Shown piece after piece: positions 27,947 to 35,881 of a stretch of 64,000 nucleotides of DNA. The stretch comes from Lichenicoccus sp963693035. Its GTDB lineage: Bacteria > Pseudomonadota > Alphaproteobacteria > Acetobacterales > Acetobacteraceae. The stretch is taken from assembly GCA_963693035.2 (NCBI GenBank), contig CAXMMQ010000004.1, forward strand, positions 62,001 through 126,000, read 5' to 3'. Numbering within the stretch: the first letter of the stretch is position 1; each line of letters starts with the position of its first letter. The notes beneath the pieces were generated by a model, which was not told where the DNA came from, did no database searches, and saw only the letters and a program-made list of their open reading frames with translations. Both the position numbers and the translations under genes were made by a program.

Positions 27947-28275
27947 GTCCGCGTAGCTCAGCAGGATAGAGCACAGGATTCCTTGTCACCAACTGGGCGT
28001 CGCGAGGGGAAACCGCGCGGCGGATCTGCTCAAAGTCGGGGAACGCTGGGACGCGCAGGCGTCGTGCCGATCCCGAGCCAAGTCCTGCCTCGAGGCCCCG
28101 TCCTTGCAGGTGGGGAAGGTGTAGAGACTGGACGGGCGGCACCTACGGGCTGCGGCCTAGGGTGAAGGGACAGTCCAGACCACGAACGCCGTTTCGGTTC
28201 GCCGGGCGGCGGCGGCGAAAGTCGAAGTGGGATGAATCCTGGGGCCGTGGGTTCGAATCCCGCCGCGGACACCAG
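27947..28275 (+). tRNA. tRNA-Arg(CCT) interrupted by a group I intron
   Basis: Exons 27947-27983 and 28236-28275 make a 77-nt cloverleaf with encoded CCA. Acceptor GTCCGCG/CGCGGAC, D stem GCTC/GAGC, anticodon stem CAGGA/TCCTG with anticodon CCT at 27981-27983, T stem GTGGG/CCCGC with loop TTCGAAT, discriminator A. The intron lies directly after the anticodon, as in Agrobacterium tRNA-Arg(CCU). All stems pair perfectly only when the intron is removed, so the gene should be functional after self-splicing. Confidence 0.92.
27984..28235 (+). ncRNA. Group I intron (IC3-like, Azoarcus/Agrobacterium type)
   Basis: 252-nt insertion without an open reading frame. The 5' exon ends TTCCT and can pair with GGGAA at 28007-28011 to form P1 with the required terminal U-G; the intron ends in G (28235). 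The core contains GAGCCAAG, GAAGGTGTAGAGACTGGACGG, GGGTGAAGG followed by AGTCCAG, and GGCGAAAGTC, all with close counterparts in the Azoarcus tRNA-Ile intron. Boundaries follow from the tRNA fold. Predicted to self-splice. Confidence 0.9.
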
Positions 28276-28312
28276 ACAACCTGGACGAACCGCCGGTCGC
28301 ATTCCCGGATGT

Positions 28313-28341
28313 GGCCGGGGACCGATCCGGTCCCCGGCCAT
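28313..28341. terminator. Hairpin between tRNA-Arg and the His-rich gene
   Basis: Perfect 13-bp stem TGGCCGGGGACCG / CGGTCCCCGGCCA with a 3-nt loop, 37 nt after the tRNA CCA end and 27 nt beyond the stop of the convergent small gene. It lacks a T-tract, so termination is plausible in either direction but not certain. Confidence 0.55.
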
Positions 28342-28368
28342 GATCAGGAGCCGTTTGCGGCACGGCCT

Positions 28369-28575
28369 CTACGTCGTCGAGTGCTTGTGCGCCTGGGCGG
28401 TGTGGTCGTGCGCCTTTTCGCTGTGCTGGTGGGCAGCGGTGGCGTGCTTCCTGGCGTGCTCGTGGTTGCCCTGAGCATGCTCGAAGGCAGCTGCGTGATG
28501 GTGATGCGCCGCCGCTGAATGGTGGGCGGCGGCGGACAGGTGACGCTCGTGTGCGGGATGCTCAGAGGCGGCCAT
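28369..28575 (-). CDS. Small His/Ala-rich protein
   Basis: 68 residues starting MAASEHPAHERHLS, with about a quarter of residues His in the pattern AHHH, HEHARKHA, HQHSEKAHDH. No signal peptide or membrane helix. Similar Ala/His-rich helical proteins are common as hypotheticals in alphaproteobacteria and could bind metal, but no function is established. ATG 28575 was chosen because the frame upstream to 28725 loses this composition. It converges on the tRNA. Confidence 0.6.
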   Translation of the reverse strand: MAASEHPAHERHLSAAAHHSAAAHHHHAAAFEHAQGNHEHARKHATAAHQHSEKAHDHTAQAHKHSTT

Positions 28576-28740
28576 CGGACGTGATCCCTTGCTGGTTGCT
28601 TGTCGGTTGGGTGGCAACAATGCCACCGGATCGAAGTAGACGCCCGGTGCTTTAAGGATCTTCCATGATGGTTTGACAACCCCGGGCCGACCCGGCGGCA
28701 TGGGGCCGGCGGTCCGGATGCGCAACCCTCCGGGATTGGC

Positions 28741-29115
28741 TCAGACCTCGCGCGGCGCGGTCACGCCAAGGTTCACGAGCCGGTCCAGAGCGGCGCTGAG
28801 CTGGGTGAGCCCGAACGGCTTGGGCAGCGAGCCTAGCGGCGGCTGCAGGCCGACCAGACGTCCCAGCAGGCCTTTCGAAAAGCCGGACATGATCAGGATG
28901 GGCATGTCGGGAACCCGGAGCCGCGCCATCTCGACGATGTCTGCACCGTCGATCCAGCCCTGAAGCACCACGTCGGTCACCAGCACCTCGACAGGATCGG
29001 GCTGGTTGAGCAGGCGCGCCGCCTCGGTGCCGTCGACACCTCGTAGCCCTCACCGGCGAGGGCCTCCGCCGCCAGTTCAAGGATCAGGCCGTCGTCCTCC
29101 AAGATAAGAACGCAT
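28741..29115 (-). pseudogene. Response-regulator receiver domain, frameshifted
   Basis: Remnant of a single-domain CheY-like receiver. The C-terminal two thirds is one frame (VLVTDVVLQGWIDGAD with the phosphoacceptor Asp, then ILIMSGFS and the conserved LPKPF lysine). The N-terminal third (VLILEDDGLILELAAEAL) lies in another frame; the two meet around 29026-29042. ATG 29115 is itself one base out of frame with the receiver start. Two lesions suggest a true pseudogene. No histidine kinase is adjacent. Confidence 0.7.
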
Positions 29116-29391
29116 CAGCCCGGCCTTCGTCCACTCTCGGACCGAAATGATAATGACCGGGCAACGGAGTCGCTTGCAAGCGATACCGACAGGTGCCGCC
29201 AGAACGCAGCGCGAACAAACACGGCGGCGGCGATATGCTCCTCAGGACTGGCTGATTATCCTGATACGCCGCATCACCGCGGGCTTTCCGCGTGCAGCGT
29301 CGAAACAATCAACGAACGACGCATGAACGAACGTTTGCATCCGGTCGGTACTTTCCGCCGTAGACCTTCATAAGCCCATAATTGTGCTCGG
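29116..29391. other. Intergenic stretch without a recognisable gene
   Basis: 276 nt between the receiver pseudogene and the next small gene. A 74-codon reverse frame covers part of it but has no ribosome site and no recognisable composition. I see no RNA structure or promoter that I could defend. Confidence 0.4.
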
Positions 29392-29643
29392 ATGCTTAAC
29401 ATGTCGGGAACAAGGCTAAGCCGTGCGACCCAGTCGCAATGGAGGCACTACGGCCTGCACGATGGACGCCCACGCTACCTCTATGACCGGGACTTGCTGA
29501 GCTGCTTTCACTTCCGGCTCGGGACGGGCGTGCTGGCGCAGGCGCCCGCGGGTGAAACTGTCCTGCTGCACGCCGGACCATTCCGCGAGCGCCATGCCGC
29601 CGCCGACCTCATCGCAAGGCTCGCCGGCTTTCTGAGGTGGTGA
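29392..29643 (+). CDS. Small hypothetical protein
   Basis: 83 residues, basic and aromatic at the N-terminus (WRHYGLHDGRPRYLYDRD). No domain recognised. It overlaps the following 86-residue gene by 7 nt (GTGGTGA at the junction), suggesting a two-gene unit. ATG 29401 is an alternative start. Confidence 0.45.
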   Translation: MLNMSGTRLSRATQSQWRHYGLHDGRPRYLYDRDLLSCFHFRLGTGVLAQAPAGETVLLHAGPFRERHAAADLIARLAGFLRW

Positions 29644-29897
29644 CGTCCAAACGGCGTCATCCGGACCCGGAGCCACGCGGAACCCCGGCCTATCGCATCT
29701 TCTACAGCCCGACCAAGCCCGCCGCGGACTGGCAGAAGGAGGTGCTGCCCGGCACGTATCTCCCGATCAGGTTCTCGTCCCGCGCGGAAGCCGAGGCGGT
29801 CTGCAAGCTGCTGGCGGCGCGCGGCTTTTTTCCGCTCTGGGTCGAGGATCAGCGCGGCAACCGCGTCCTCGGCAAGGAGATGATCGATCGGCTCTGA
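29637..29897 (+). CDS. Small hypothetical protein
   Basis: 86 residues starting at GTG 29637 or 29640, overlapping the upstream gene's stop. The middle segment PTKPAADWQKEVLPGTYLPI followed by AEAEAVCKLLAARGFFPLWV looks like a small alpha/beta protein, perhaps SPOR-like in its repeated AEA-x-LLAARGF pattern, but I do not recognise a family. Composition is protein-like, better than its overlapping frames. Confidence 0.5.
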   Translation: MVTSKRRHPDPEPRGTPAYRIFYSPTKPAADWQKEVLPGTYLPIRFSSRAEAEAVCKLLAARGFFPLWVEDQRGNRVLGKEMIDRL

Positions 29898-29996
29898 TGA
29901 TTTCAAGCCGTAACGACATTAAAGCGTAATTTCGAGTCGCGATGGCGTATGATCCGAATGCGTTCAATCCGACACACAGCCACGGAGACTTCCGCG

Positions 29997-30305
29997 ATGC
30001 TGCTTCTTACGGTGTATGCGCATGACCGCTCGGTGCTGGTGCTGAATGTCGACCGGCAGCGGGCGCACAGAGACCTCGACGAAGCCCTGAACAGTTGGCT
30101 CGGCGCCGACCTGTCGATGCTCGAGCATGAGGGCCGCCCGATCTGGAACGGCGATCCGGACGCACTGCATGCCCGCACCGCGACCAGCGACGAAGCGGAA
30201 GCCTGGCGCGGCGCCTGGCAGCACGAACGCGATCCCGAGGACCAGTTGCGTCCGGTCTATCTGGTCGCCGCCGCCGGCGCGTCACCGCTCGCCATCGGCC
30301 GCTAG
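29997..30305 (+). CDS. Small hypothetical protein
   Basis: 102 residues from ATG 29997, chosen because GGAG lies 9 nt upstream; the frame is open from 29949. It starts MLLLTVYAHDRSVLVLNVD without a convincing signal sequence and continues as an acidic soluble protein (DEAEAWRGAWQHERDPEDQLR). No family recognised. It converges on ada with a 39-nt gap. Confidence 0.55.
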   Translation: MLLLTVYAHDRSVLVLNVDRQRAHRDLDEALNSWLGADLSMLEHEGRPIWNGDPDALHARTATSDEAEAWRGAWQHERDPEDQLRPVYLVAAAGASPLAIGR

Positions 30306-30344
30306 CAAGGAACTGGGACCCAGCCGGGGGGAGCGGGCGTCCTC

Positions 30345-31442
30345 TCAGTCCGGGCGCTCCCGCTCGAGCAGGCGCCGCTTGCGTTCCACCCCCCATCGAT
30401 ACCCGGCCAGCGCCCCGTCCTGCCTGACGACGCGGTGGCAGGGGATCGCCACCGCCAGCGGATTGGCGGCACATGCTCCGGCCACCGCCCGCGTCGATCC
30501 GGGCGCGCCGACCCGCCCGGCGAGGTCGGTGTACGTCATCGTGCGGCCAGCCGGGATTTCCCGCAGCGCCTGCCAGACACGCTGCTGGAACACGGTGCCG
30601 CGGATGTCGAGCGGCAGGTCGAGGGCGGTCCTGGGCGCCTCGATGAGCCCCACCACCTGCGCCACCAGTCGCTCATATTCCGCGTCGCCCCCGATCAGGC
30701 GGGCGTTGCGGAAACGGTCCTGCAGGTCACGCGCCAGCGCCGCCGGATCGTCGCCGAGCAGGATGGCGGCGACCCCGCTGGCGCTGGATGCAACCAGGAT
30801 TGCGCCGAGCGAGCATTGGCCGATGGCGAAGCGCAGCGCCTCCCGCTCGCCTCCGGCGCGATACCGGCTCGGCGTCATCCCCAGGATGTCGTGCGCCCCG
30901 GCATAGAACCGGCCGCTGGAGCCGAAGCCGGATGCGTAGATCGCCGCGGTGACGCTGCCACCGGCCTGCAGCGCCTCGCGCATCCGGGCCGCCCGGCCGG
31001 CATCGGCATAGGCCTTCGGGGTCAGGCCGGTCAGCTTCCTGAACAGCCGATGGACGTGCGACGGGCTCATTCCAGCCGAGGCGGCGAGTTGCCCGAGCGA
31101 TGGAGGCTCATCCGCCTGCTCGATCGCCCGGCAGGCGGCTGCCACGAGGGCGGCATGCCTCGCCTCGATCGACGGCGCATCCGGGTGGCAGCGGCGGCAC
31201 GGCCGGAAGCCCGCCCGACGCGCCGCCTCCGGTGTCACATGGAAGTCCACATTCTCGGGCCTGGCCTGGCGCGAGGGACAGGATGGGCGGCAATACACGC
31301 CCGTGGTCGCGACGGAATACCAGAACAGGCCGTCCGCGGTTTTGTCGCGCCCGAGCACGCGGGCCCAGCGCGGATCACCGGTCGCGTCACGCTGCGGCCT
31401 GGGGTCGGCCCGGCACTCACCCCCAGCTCGACACGAATCCAT
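30345..31442 (-). CDS. ada: Ada-type bifunctional DNA repair protein and regulator
   Basis: About 365 residues with the full Ada architecture. The N-terminal zinc/methylphosphotriester domain has GVYCRPSCPSR and CRRCHPD (four cysteines), followed by an AraC-type helix-turn-helix region (LAASAGMSPSHVHRLFRKLT). The C-terminal O6-methylguanine methyltransferase has the acceptor cysteine in AIPCHRVV. Methylation of the N-terminal Cys would turn it into an activator of the adaptive response. ATG 31442 has GAAGG upstream; GTG 31460 is an alternative start. Confidence 0.93.
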   Translation of the reverse strand: MDSCRAGGECRADPRPQRDATGDPRWARVLGRDKTADGLFWYSVATTGVYCRPSCPSRQARPENVDFHVTPEAARRAGFRPCRRCHPDAPSIEARHAALVAAACRAIEQADEPPSLGQLAASAGMSPSHVHRLFRKLTGLTPKAYADAGRAARMREALQAGGSVTAAIYASGFGSSGRFYAGAHDILGMTPSRYRAGGEREALRFAIGQCSLGAILVASSASGVAAILLGDDPAALARDLQDRFRNARLIGGDAEYERLVAQVVGLIEAPRTALDLPLDIRGTVFQQRVWQALREIPAGRTMTYTDLAGRVGAPGSTRAVAGACAANPLAVAIPCHRVVRQDGALAGYRWGVERKRRLLERERPD

Positions 31443-31511
31443 AGTTGCCGACACCTTCACTCTGTTACCACCTGACCATGTTCCGGGCCTCGATCAACCG
31501 CACTCCGTTCC

Positions 31512-32135
31512 TTGCACTCTAATCCATGGTGGCTTCCGGATTACTTTGCCGGGTGGCTGCGCCCGGTCGCCGCCATCGTCGCCCTGGCGTCCAGTGTTGC
31601 TGCGCTGGCGCTGCTGCTGCTGCCGCTCGTGCTGGTCCTGCTGATGGTGCTGTTCGACATCACCGCGCACAGCGTCCTGGTGCTGGTCGAACTGATGCTC
31701 GGCTGGCTGCGCGCCTTCATGCCCGGCAGTCCGGGCGTCGCAGCGGGTGCCAAGTTCCACCCGATGGGCGTGGCGCTCGGCTCGCTGCTGCGCGCCCTTC
31801 CGGTCCTCGCTGGCCTGCTCGTCATCGCGGTCGGCCGGCAGCGGCGCTACTGGGTCGGCGCTCTGCTGCTCTGGGGCCTTGCTGCTTCATGCGATGGTGC
31901 GGTGGTGGCGCTGCTGCTTGGTCCCGCCATGGCTGGTGCCGCGATCAGTGCGATCGCGCCCGGACTCTGGGCGTCAGGCCGTCGGCCGGTTCGCGTGGAC
32001 CCTGGCCACAGCGCCATGGTGCCCGGCGAGAGGAGCGGATGCGAGCCGGGTGCGCGCGACCGCCCGGCGGGCCACCCAGAAGGTGCCCCAGATCGTCCAG
32101 GCGCCCAGGGCGACCAGCAGCAGCGAGACCCATAG
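31512..32135 (+). CDS. Putative membrane protein, uncertain
   Basis: Open frame of 207 codons from TTG 31512. The first 150 residues look like a genuine membrane protein with about four helices (ASSVAALALLLLPLVLVLLM, LLRALPVLAGLLVIAV, YWVGALLLWGLAA). The last 50 residues are Pro/Arg/Gly-rich and lie antisense to the small gene at 31974-32258, so the true 3' end may be lost or frameshifted. No family recognised. Confidence 0.4.
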   Translation: MHSNPWWLPDYFAGWLRPVAAIVALASSVAALALLLLPLVLVLLMVLFDITAHSVLVLVELMLGWLRAFMPGSPGVAAGAKFHPMGVALGSLLRALPVLAGLLVIAVGRQRRYWVGALLLWGLAASCDGAVVALLLGPAMAGAAISAIAPGLWASGRRPVRVDPGHSAMVPGERSGCEPGARDRPAGHPEGAPDRPGAQGDQQQRDP

Positions 32136-32258
32136 CGCCAGTCCGGCTTCCACCGGAACCAGGAACCAGTGGAAGACGACGCCCAGCAGCTTGAGCGTCT
32201 CGTGGTGCGGGCCGGCCCGTAGGCCTTTCGCACCGGAGTCCAGGACAAGGTGTTGCAT
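31974..32258 (-). CDS. Small one-helix membrane protein, paralogue A
   Basis: 94 residues with one strong transmembrane helix around LALWVSLLLVALGAWTIWG followed by basic residues (FWVARRAVARTR), suggesting a cytoplasmic C-terminal side. Thirty-six residues including the helix align without gaps to the protein at 32552-32791 with 17 identities (W, EA, LW, AW, WG, FW, RR), so the two genes are duplicates, which supports both as real. ATG 32258 has GAGG 8 nt upstream. Function unknown. Confidence 0.55.
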   Translation of the reverse strand: MQHLVLDSGAKGLRAGPHHETLKLLGVVFHWFLVPVEAGLALWVSLLLVALGAWTIWGTFWVARRAVARTRLASAPLAGHHGAVARVHANRPTA

Positions 32259-32502
32259 GACGTCCGCCTCGAGCCTGTCGGAATGGGCATAACCCCGCGC
32301 ATATCGGGATCACCCTGCTGAAGACTGATGATGGAGCAAATTCTGCCCGGCCGCCAGAGTAATTGCAACCTCAGGTCGCAGTCCGGCGCAGAATCTTACG
32401 GACTTAACGCGGAAACATGCAGTTGAGTTATTGCAACTTTACGACACATCGCTGACATTACGGCCCGTCTTTAGGACGCCCGGTTATCATGTTGATTTGG
32501 TT

Positions 32503-32598
32503 ATGAGTGCGTTCGGCCCGGTCCTGGCCATGGTGTTCGCGGCAGTGATCTTCATCGCTCCGCTCTGGTTCGGAACACCCCCCGATCTCGGCTCGTAG
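32503..32598 (+). CDS. Candidate 31-residue membrane microprotein
   Basis: ATG 32503 to TAG 32598 encodes 31 residues with one hydrophobic helix (FGPVLAMVFAAVIFIAPLWF). It follows an AT-richer stretch that could hold a promoter, but no clear ribosome site is present, and the 3' half overlaps the reverse-strand gene at 32552-32791. Only suggestive. Confidence 0.25.
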   Translation: MSAFGPVLAMVFAAVIFIAPLWFGTPPDLGS

Positions 32599-32791
32599 AG
32601 CCGGTTCCGATCCGCGAGAGCGACGTAGCAACCACCTGCGTCACGCCAAGCCGCCGCAGCAGCCAGAAGCATCCCCATCCCAGCCAAGCGGCGAGAACGA
32701 GTGCCAGGCCGATCGCCCAGAGCAGCAGGAACGCCTCTGCGAAGGCGAGCAACCAGCGGGTTGCGATACTCAGGATCCGGACCAACTGCAT
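32552..32791 (-). CDS. Small one-helix membrane protein, paralogue B
   Basis: 79 residues, one transmembrane helix (LLLWAIGLALVLAAWLGWGC) followed by FWLLRRLG, homologous to the product of 31974-32258. The two genes share strand and orientation and are separated by about 290 nt of AT-richer intergenic DNA containing two similar TTGCAAC-type stretches. No strong ribosome site before ATG 32791. Function unknown. Confidence 0.5.
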   Translation of the reverse strand: MQLVRILSIATRWLLAFAEAFLLLWAIGLALVLAAWLGWGCFWLLRRLGVTQVVATSLSRIGTGSTSRDRGVFRTRAER

Positions 32792-32943
32792 CGCCGCGGC
32801 AGCATGAGCAGCGTTGTGGCCGAAATCGGGATGAAAAGCGGTCAAATCAGGGCAGCCACCTGCCGCAGCCTGAGACTGTCGACCGTCTCTGCCCAGGCCG
32901 GTCCGGGGCAGGTCCAGCCGGCGATCAGCGCCGGAAAGGCGGT

Positions 32944-32968
32944 TCCAATCGGACGGATGCTGCTCTAG
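32944..32968 (+). repeat. Dispersed repeat, copy D
   Basis: TCCAATCGGACGGATGCTGCTCTAG once written in two halves (TCCAATCGGAC, then GGATGCTGCTCTAG): a longer variant of the repeat at 22875, located upstream of the SDR gene at 33031. Confidence 0.4.
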
Positions 32969-33030
32969 CTTTCGCTCCCGCCCAGGATCCGGTTGAACCA
33001 CCGGTCCTGAGGTCGGGGGGAGGCGCTCCG

Positions 33031-33819
33031 ATGGATCTCGGTCTGAATAACAAGGTTGCCGTCGTCACTGGCGCCAGCGTCGGCATCGGCTCGGCCGTCG
33101 CCGAGGGGCTCGCCGCCGAAGGGGTGCACCTGATCCTGGTGGCGCGCGATGCCGCCCGGTTGCAGGCCGAGGCGGCCCGGATTGAAGCGCTGCACGGCAC
33201 CAGGGCGAAGGCGGTCGCCGCCGACGTCGCGACCGGCCTCGGCACCGCCGCCGTGATCGACGCGGCGCAGGCGGCGGGCGGCGTCGACATCCTGATCAAC
33301 AATGCCGGCACCGGGTCGAACGAGACCATCATGGAGGCCCCGGACGAGAAGTGGCAGTCGTACTGGGACCTGCACGTCATGGCGGCCATACGGCTGGCGC
33401 GCGGCCTGGTGCCGATGATGCGCGCCCGCGGCGGTGGCGTGGTGCTGCACAACGCCTCGATCTGCGCCGCGCAGCCGCTCTGGTACGAACCGATCTACAA
33501 CGTCACCAAGGCGGCGCTGATGATGTTCAGCAAGACGCTGGCAACCGAAGTGATCGGCGACAATATCCGCGTCAACTGCATCAATCCGGGCCTGATCCTG
33601 ACGCCGGACTGGATAAAGACGGCAAAGCAGCTCACCAGCGAGAGCGGCGGCGACTGGGAAGGCTACCTGCAGGGTGTGGCCGACGAGCATGCGCCGATCA
33701 AGCGCTTCGGCACGCCGCAGGAGCTGGCCAATTTCTTCGTGTTCCTCTGCTCCGACAAGGCCAGCTACAGCGTGGGATCGTCCTACTTCGTCGATGGCGG
33801 CATGCTGAAAACCCTTTGA
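33031..33819 (+). CDS. SDR-family oxidoreductase
   Basis: 262-residue classical SDR: VVTGASVGIGSAVAEGL cofactor loop, NNAGTGSNE, catalytic Ser in HNASICAAQ, Tyr-Lys in YNVTKAAL, and the C-terminal SSYFVDGGM. A GGGGGGAGG site lies 7 nt before ATG 33031, so the longer open frame upstream is not used. The polyol dehydrogenase gene follows 14 nt downstream, indicating an operon; the two may handle the same carbohydrate or polyol. Confidence 0.88.
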   Translation: MDLGLNNKVAVVTGASVGIGSAVAEGLAAEGVHLILVARDAARLQAEAARIEALHGTRAKAVAADVATGLGTAAVIDAAQAAGGVDILINNAGTGSNETIMEAPDEKWQSYWDLHVMAAIRLARGLVPMMRARGGGVVLHNASICAAQPLWYEPIYNVTKAALMMFSKTLATEVIGDNIRVNCINPGLILTPDWIKTAKQLTSESGGDWEGYLQGVADEHAPIKRFGTPQELANFFVFLCSDKASYSVGSSYFVDGGMLKTL

Positions 33820-33833
33820 GAAAGGACACCGCC

Positions 33834-34883
33834 ATGAGCCGCGCGCGCGCCCTGGTTCTAGAATGCCAGCACGAACTGGCCCTCCGCGACATCGAGGTGC
33901 CCGCGATGCTGGGTCCGGACGACGTGCGCATCGCCATCCATACCGTCGGCATCTGCGGCAGCGACGTGCACTACTACACGCACGGCCATATCGGCCCGTT
34001 CGTGGTGCGCGAGCCGATGGTGCTGGGCCACGAGGCCGCCGGCACCGTCACCGAGATCGGCGCCAACGTGCGCAGCCTCAAGGTCGGCGACCGGGTCTGC
34101 ATGGAACCGGGCATCCCCGACCCGAACTCGCGCGCCTCGAAGCTCGGGCTCTACAATGTCGATCCTGCGGTCCGCTTCTGGGCGACACCGCCGGTGCATG
34201 GCTGCCTGACCGGCTCGGTGGTGCATCCCGCAGCGTACACCTACCAGCTGCCGGACACTGTCAGCTTCGCAGAGGGCGCCATGGTCGAGCCGTTCGCCAT
34301 CGGCGTGCAGGCGGCGGTCAAGGGCGCGATCAAGCCTGGCGACACCTGCCTGGTCACCGGCTGCGGCACCATCGGCCTGATGGTGGCGCTCGCCGCCCTC
34401 GGCAGCGGCGCCGGTCGCGTCGTGATCTCCGATGTCGTGGACCCGAAGCTGGAACTGGCGGCACGCTATCCCGGCCTGATCCCGGTCAACGTCGCCCGCG
34501 AACGCCTGCGCGACCGGATCGACAGCCTGTGCGGCGCCGAATGGGGAGCGGACGTGGTGCTGGAAGCCAGCGGCAGTCCGCGTGTCTATGACGACGTGCT
34601 GGCCTGCGTGCGGCCCGGCGGCACGGTGGTGCTGGTCGGCATGCCGCCCGACAAGGTGGCGTTCGATATCGTCTCGGCGCAGGCCAAGGAAATCCGCATC
34701 GAGACGGTGTTCCGCTACGCCAACGTGTTCGACCGCGCCATCGAAATGATCGCGTCCGGCAAGGTGGACCTCAAGCCGCTGATCGCCGACAGCTTCGACT
34801 TCGAGCAGTCGGTGGAGGCGTTCGAGCGAGCGGCCTCGACCAGGCCTACCGATATCAAGCTGCAGATCGTGATGCCGTCCTGA
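33834..34883 (+). CDS. Zinc-dependent polyol (xylitol/sorbitol) dehydrogenase-like
   Basis: 349 residues of the medium-chain dehydrogenase family. Catalytic zinc region VGICGSDVHYYTHG and LGHEAAGTVTEIG; NAD-binding GCGTIGLMVALAALG. In place of the four-cysteine structural zinc loop it has GIPDPNSRASKLGLYNVDP, the pattern of sorbitol/xylitol dehydrogenases that lack structural zinc. It likely oxidises a polyol to a ketose with NAD+. A GAAAGGA site precedes ATG 33834. The last 29 nt overlap the convergent hemH. Confidence 0.88.
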   Translation: MSRARALVLECQHELALRDIEVPAMLGPDDVRIAIHTVGICGSDVHYYTHGHIGPFVVREPMVLGHEAAGTVTEIGANVRSLKVGDRVCMEPGIPDPNSRASKLGLYNVDPAVRFWATPPVHGCLTGSVVHPAAYTYQLPDTVSFAEGAMVEPFAIGVQAAVKGAIKPGDTCLVTGCGTIGLMVALAALGSGAGRVVISDVVDPKLELAARYPGLIPVNVARERLRDRIDSLCGAEWGADVVLEASGSPRVYDDVLACVRPGGTVVLVGMPPDKVAFDIVSAQAKEIRIETVFRYANVFDRAIEMIASGKVDLKPLIADSFDFEQSVEAFERAASTRPTDIKLQIVMPS

Positions 34884-35871
34884 GGGTCGCCGATTCGGTC
34901 ATGATCTCGGCGCGGGCGAGGGTTTCCAGCATGTCGATGGCTTCCTCGTCGGCGTTTACGCAAGGAATGGCGAAGAACTTCTCGCCGCCCGCCTGCAGGA
35001 ACGCCTCGCGCAACTCGTTGCCGATCTCGTCCAGCGTCTCGATGCAGTCGGCAAGGAAACCCGGCATCACGACGGCAAGCTTGCGCAGGCCGTTTTTTGC
35101 CAGCTCGACCACCGTGGGCGCGGTGTAGGGTTCCAGCCACTTCGCCGGACCGAAACGCGACTGGTAGGTGAGCAGGCAGTTCTGTTCGTTCAGGCCGAGC
35201 GATGTCCGCAGCGCGCGGATCGTGCGCTCGCATTCGACGTCGTAGCTGTCGCCGAGCTTCACGTATTTCTTCGGCAATCCGTGGAACGACGCCACCAGTC
35301 TATCGGGCTTCCAGTCGAGGCCCGCCAGCGCGCGCCGGACGGACGCATCGAGTGCCGCGATGTAGGACGGATGATCCGGGAATGATGGGACGGTACGGAC
35401 CGCCGGCTGCCGGCGCAGGCGCATCAGCGTGCGGAACACCTGGTCGTTGGCGGTCGCGGTGGTGGTGGCGCTATATTGCGGATAGAGTGGCAGCACCACG
35501 ATGCGCTCGCAGCCCTGCTCGATGAGCTGGCCGATGGCAGTCTCGACCGAGGGATTGCCGTAGCGCATCCCATGGATGACCGGGATCTGCTCGGCGGCAA
35601 ACCGCGCTGCAAGCTTCTCCGCCTGCGCCCTGGTATAGGTCAGCAGCGGGCTCTCGTTGCGCTCCATGTTCCAGATACGCTGATAGTTGCGACCGCTCTT
35701 CTGCGGCCGCAGGCTGAGCACCAGCCCCTGCAGGATCGGCTGCCAGACCAGCGCATTCGCCTCGATAACGCGGCGATCCGAGAGAAATTCCGAGAGATAA
35801 CGCCGGACGGAACGATAATCCGTCCCGTCCGGCGTGCCGAGGTTGATCAGCAGGATACCGACATTCTTCAT
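34855..35871 (-). CDS. hemH: Ferrochelatase
   Basis: 338 residues, inserts Fe2+ into protoporphyrin IX, the last step of protoheme synthesis. Family motifs: LLINLGTPDG at the N-terminus, MRYGNPS, LPLYPQYSATTT, the catalytic His in ASFHGLPKKYV and GFLADCIETLDEI near the C-terminus. It starts 10 nt after the catalase stop on the same strand, so katA-hemH is very likely one transcript, coupling heme supply to a heme enzyme. The 3' end overlaps the polyol dehydrogenase gene by 29 nt. Confidence 0.95.
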   Translation of the reverse strand: MKNVGILLINLGTPDGTDYRSVRRYLSEFLSDRRVIEANALVWQPILQGLVLSLRPQKSGRNYQRIWNMERNESPLLTYTRAQAEKLAARFAAEQIPVIHGMRYGNPSVETAIGQLIEQGCERIVVLPLYPQYSATTTATANDQVFRTLMRLRRQPAVRTVPSFPDHPSYIAALDASVRRALAGLDWKPDRLVASFHGLPKKYVKLGDSYDVECERTIRALRTSLGLNEQNCLLTYQSRFGPAKWLEPYTAPTVVELAKNGLRKLAVVMPGFLADCIETLDEIGNELREAFLQAGGEKFFAIPCVNADEEAIDMLETLARAEIMTESATLRTASRSAA

Positions 35872-35881
35872 GCCTGGCAGG

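Noticed and set aside
29084..29308. 74-codon reverse frame beside the receiver pseudogene
   Set aside because: No ribosome site and no protein-like composition.
28276..29391. Genomic island integrated at the tRNA-Arg 3' end
   Set aside because: tRNAs often serve as attachment sites, but there is no integrase and no duplicated tRNA 3' end downstream in the window.
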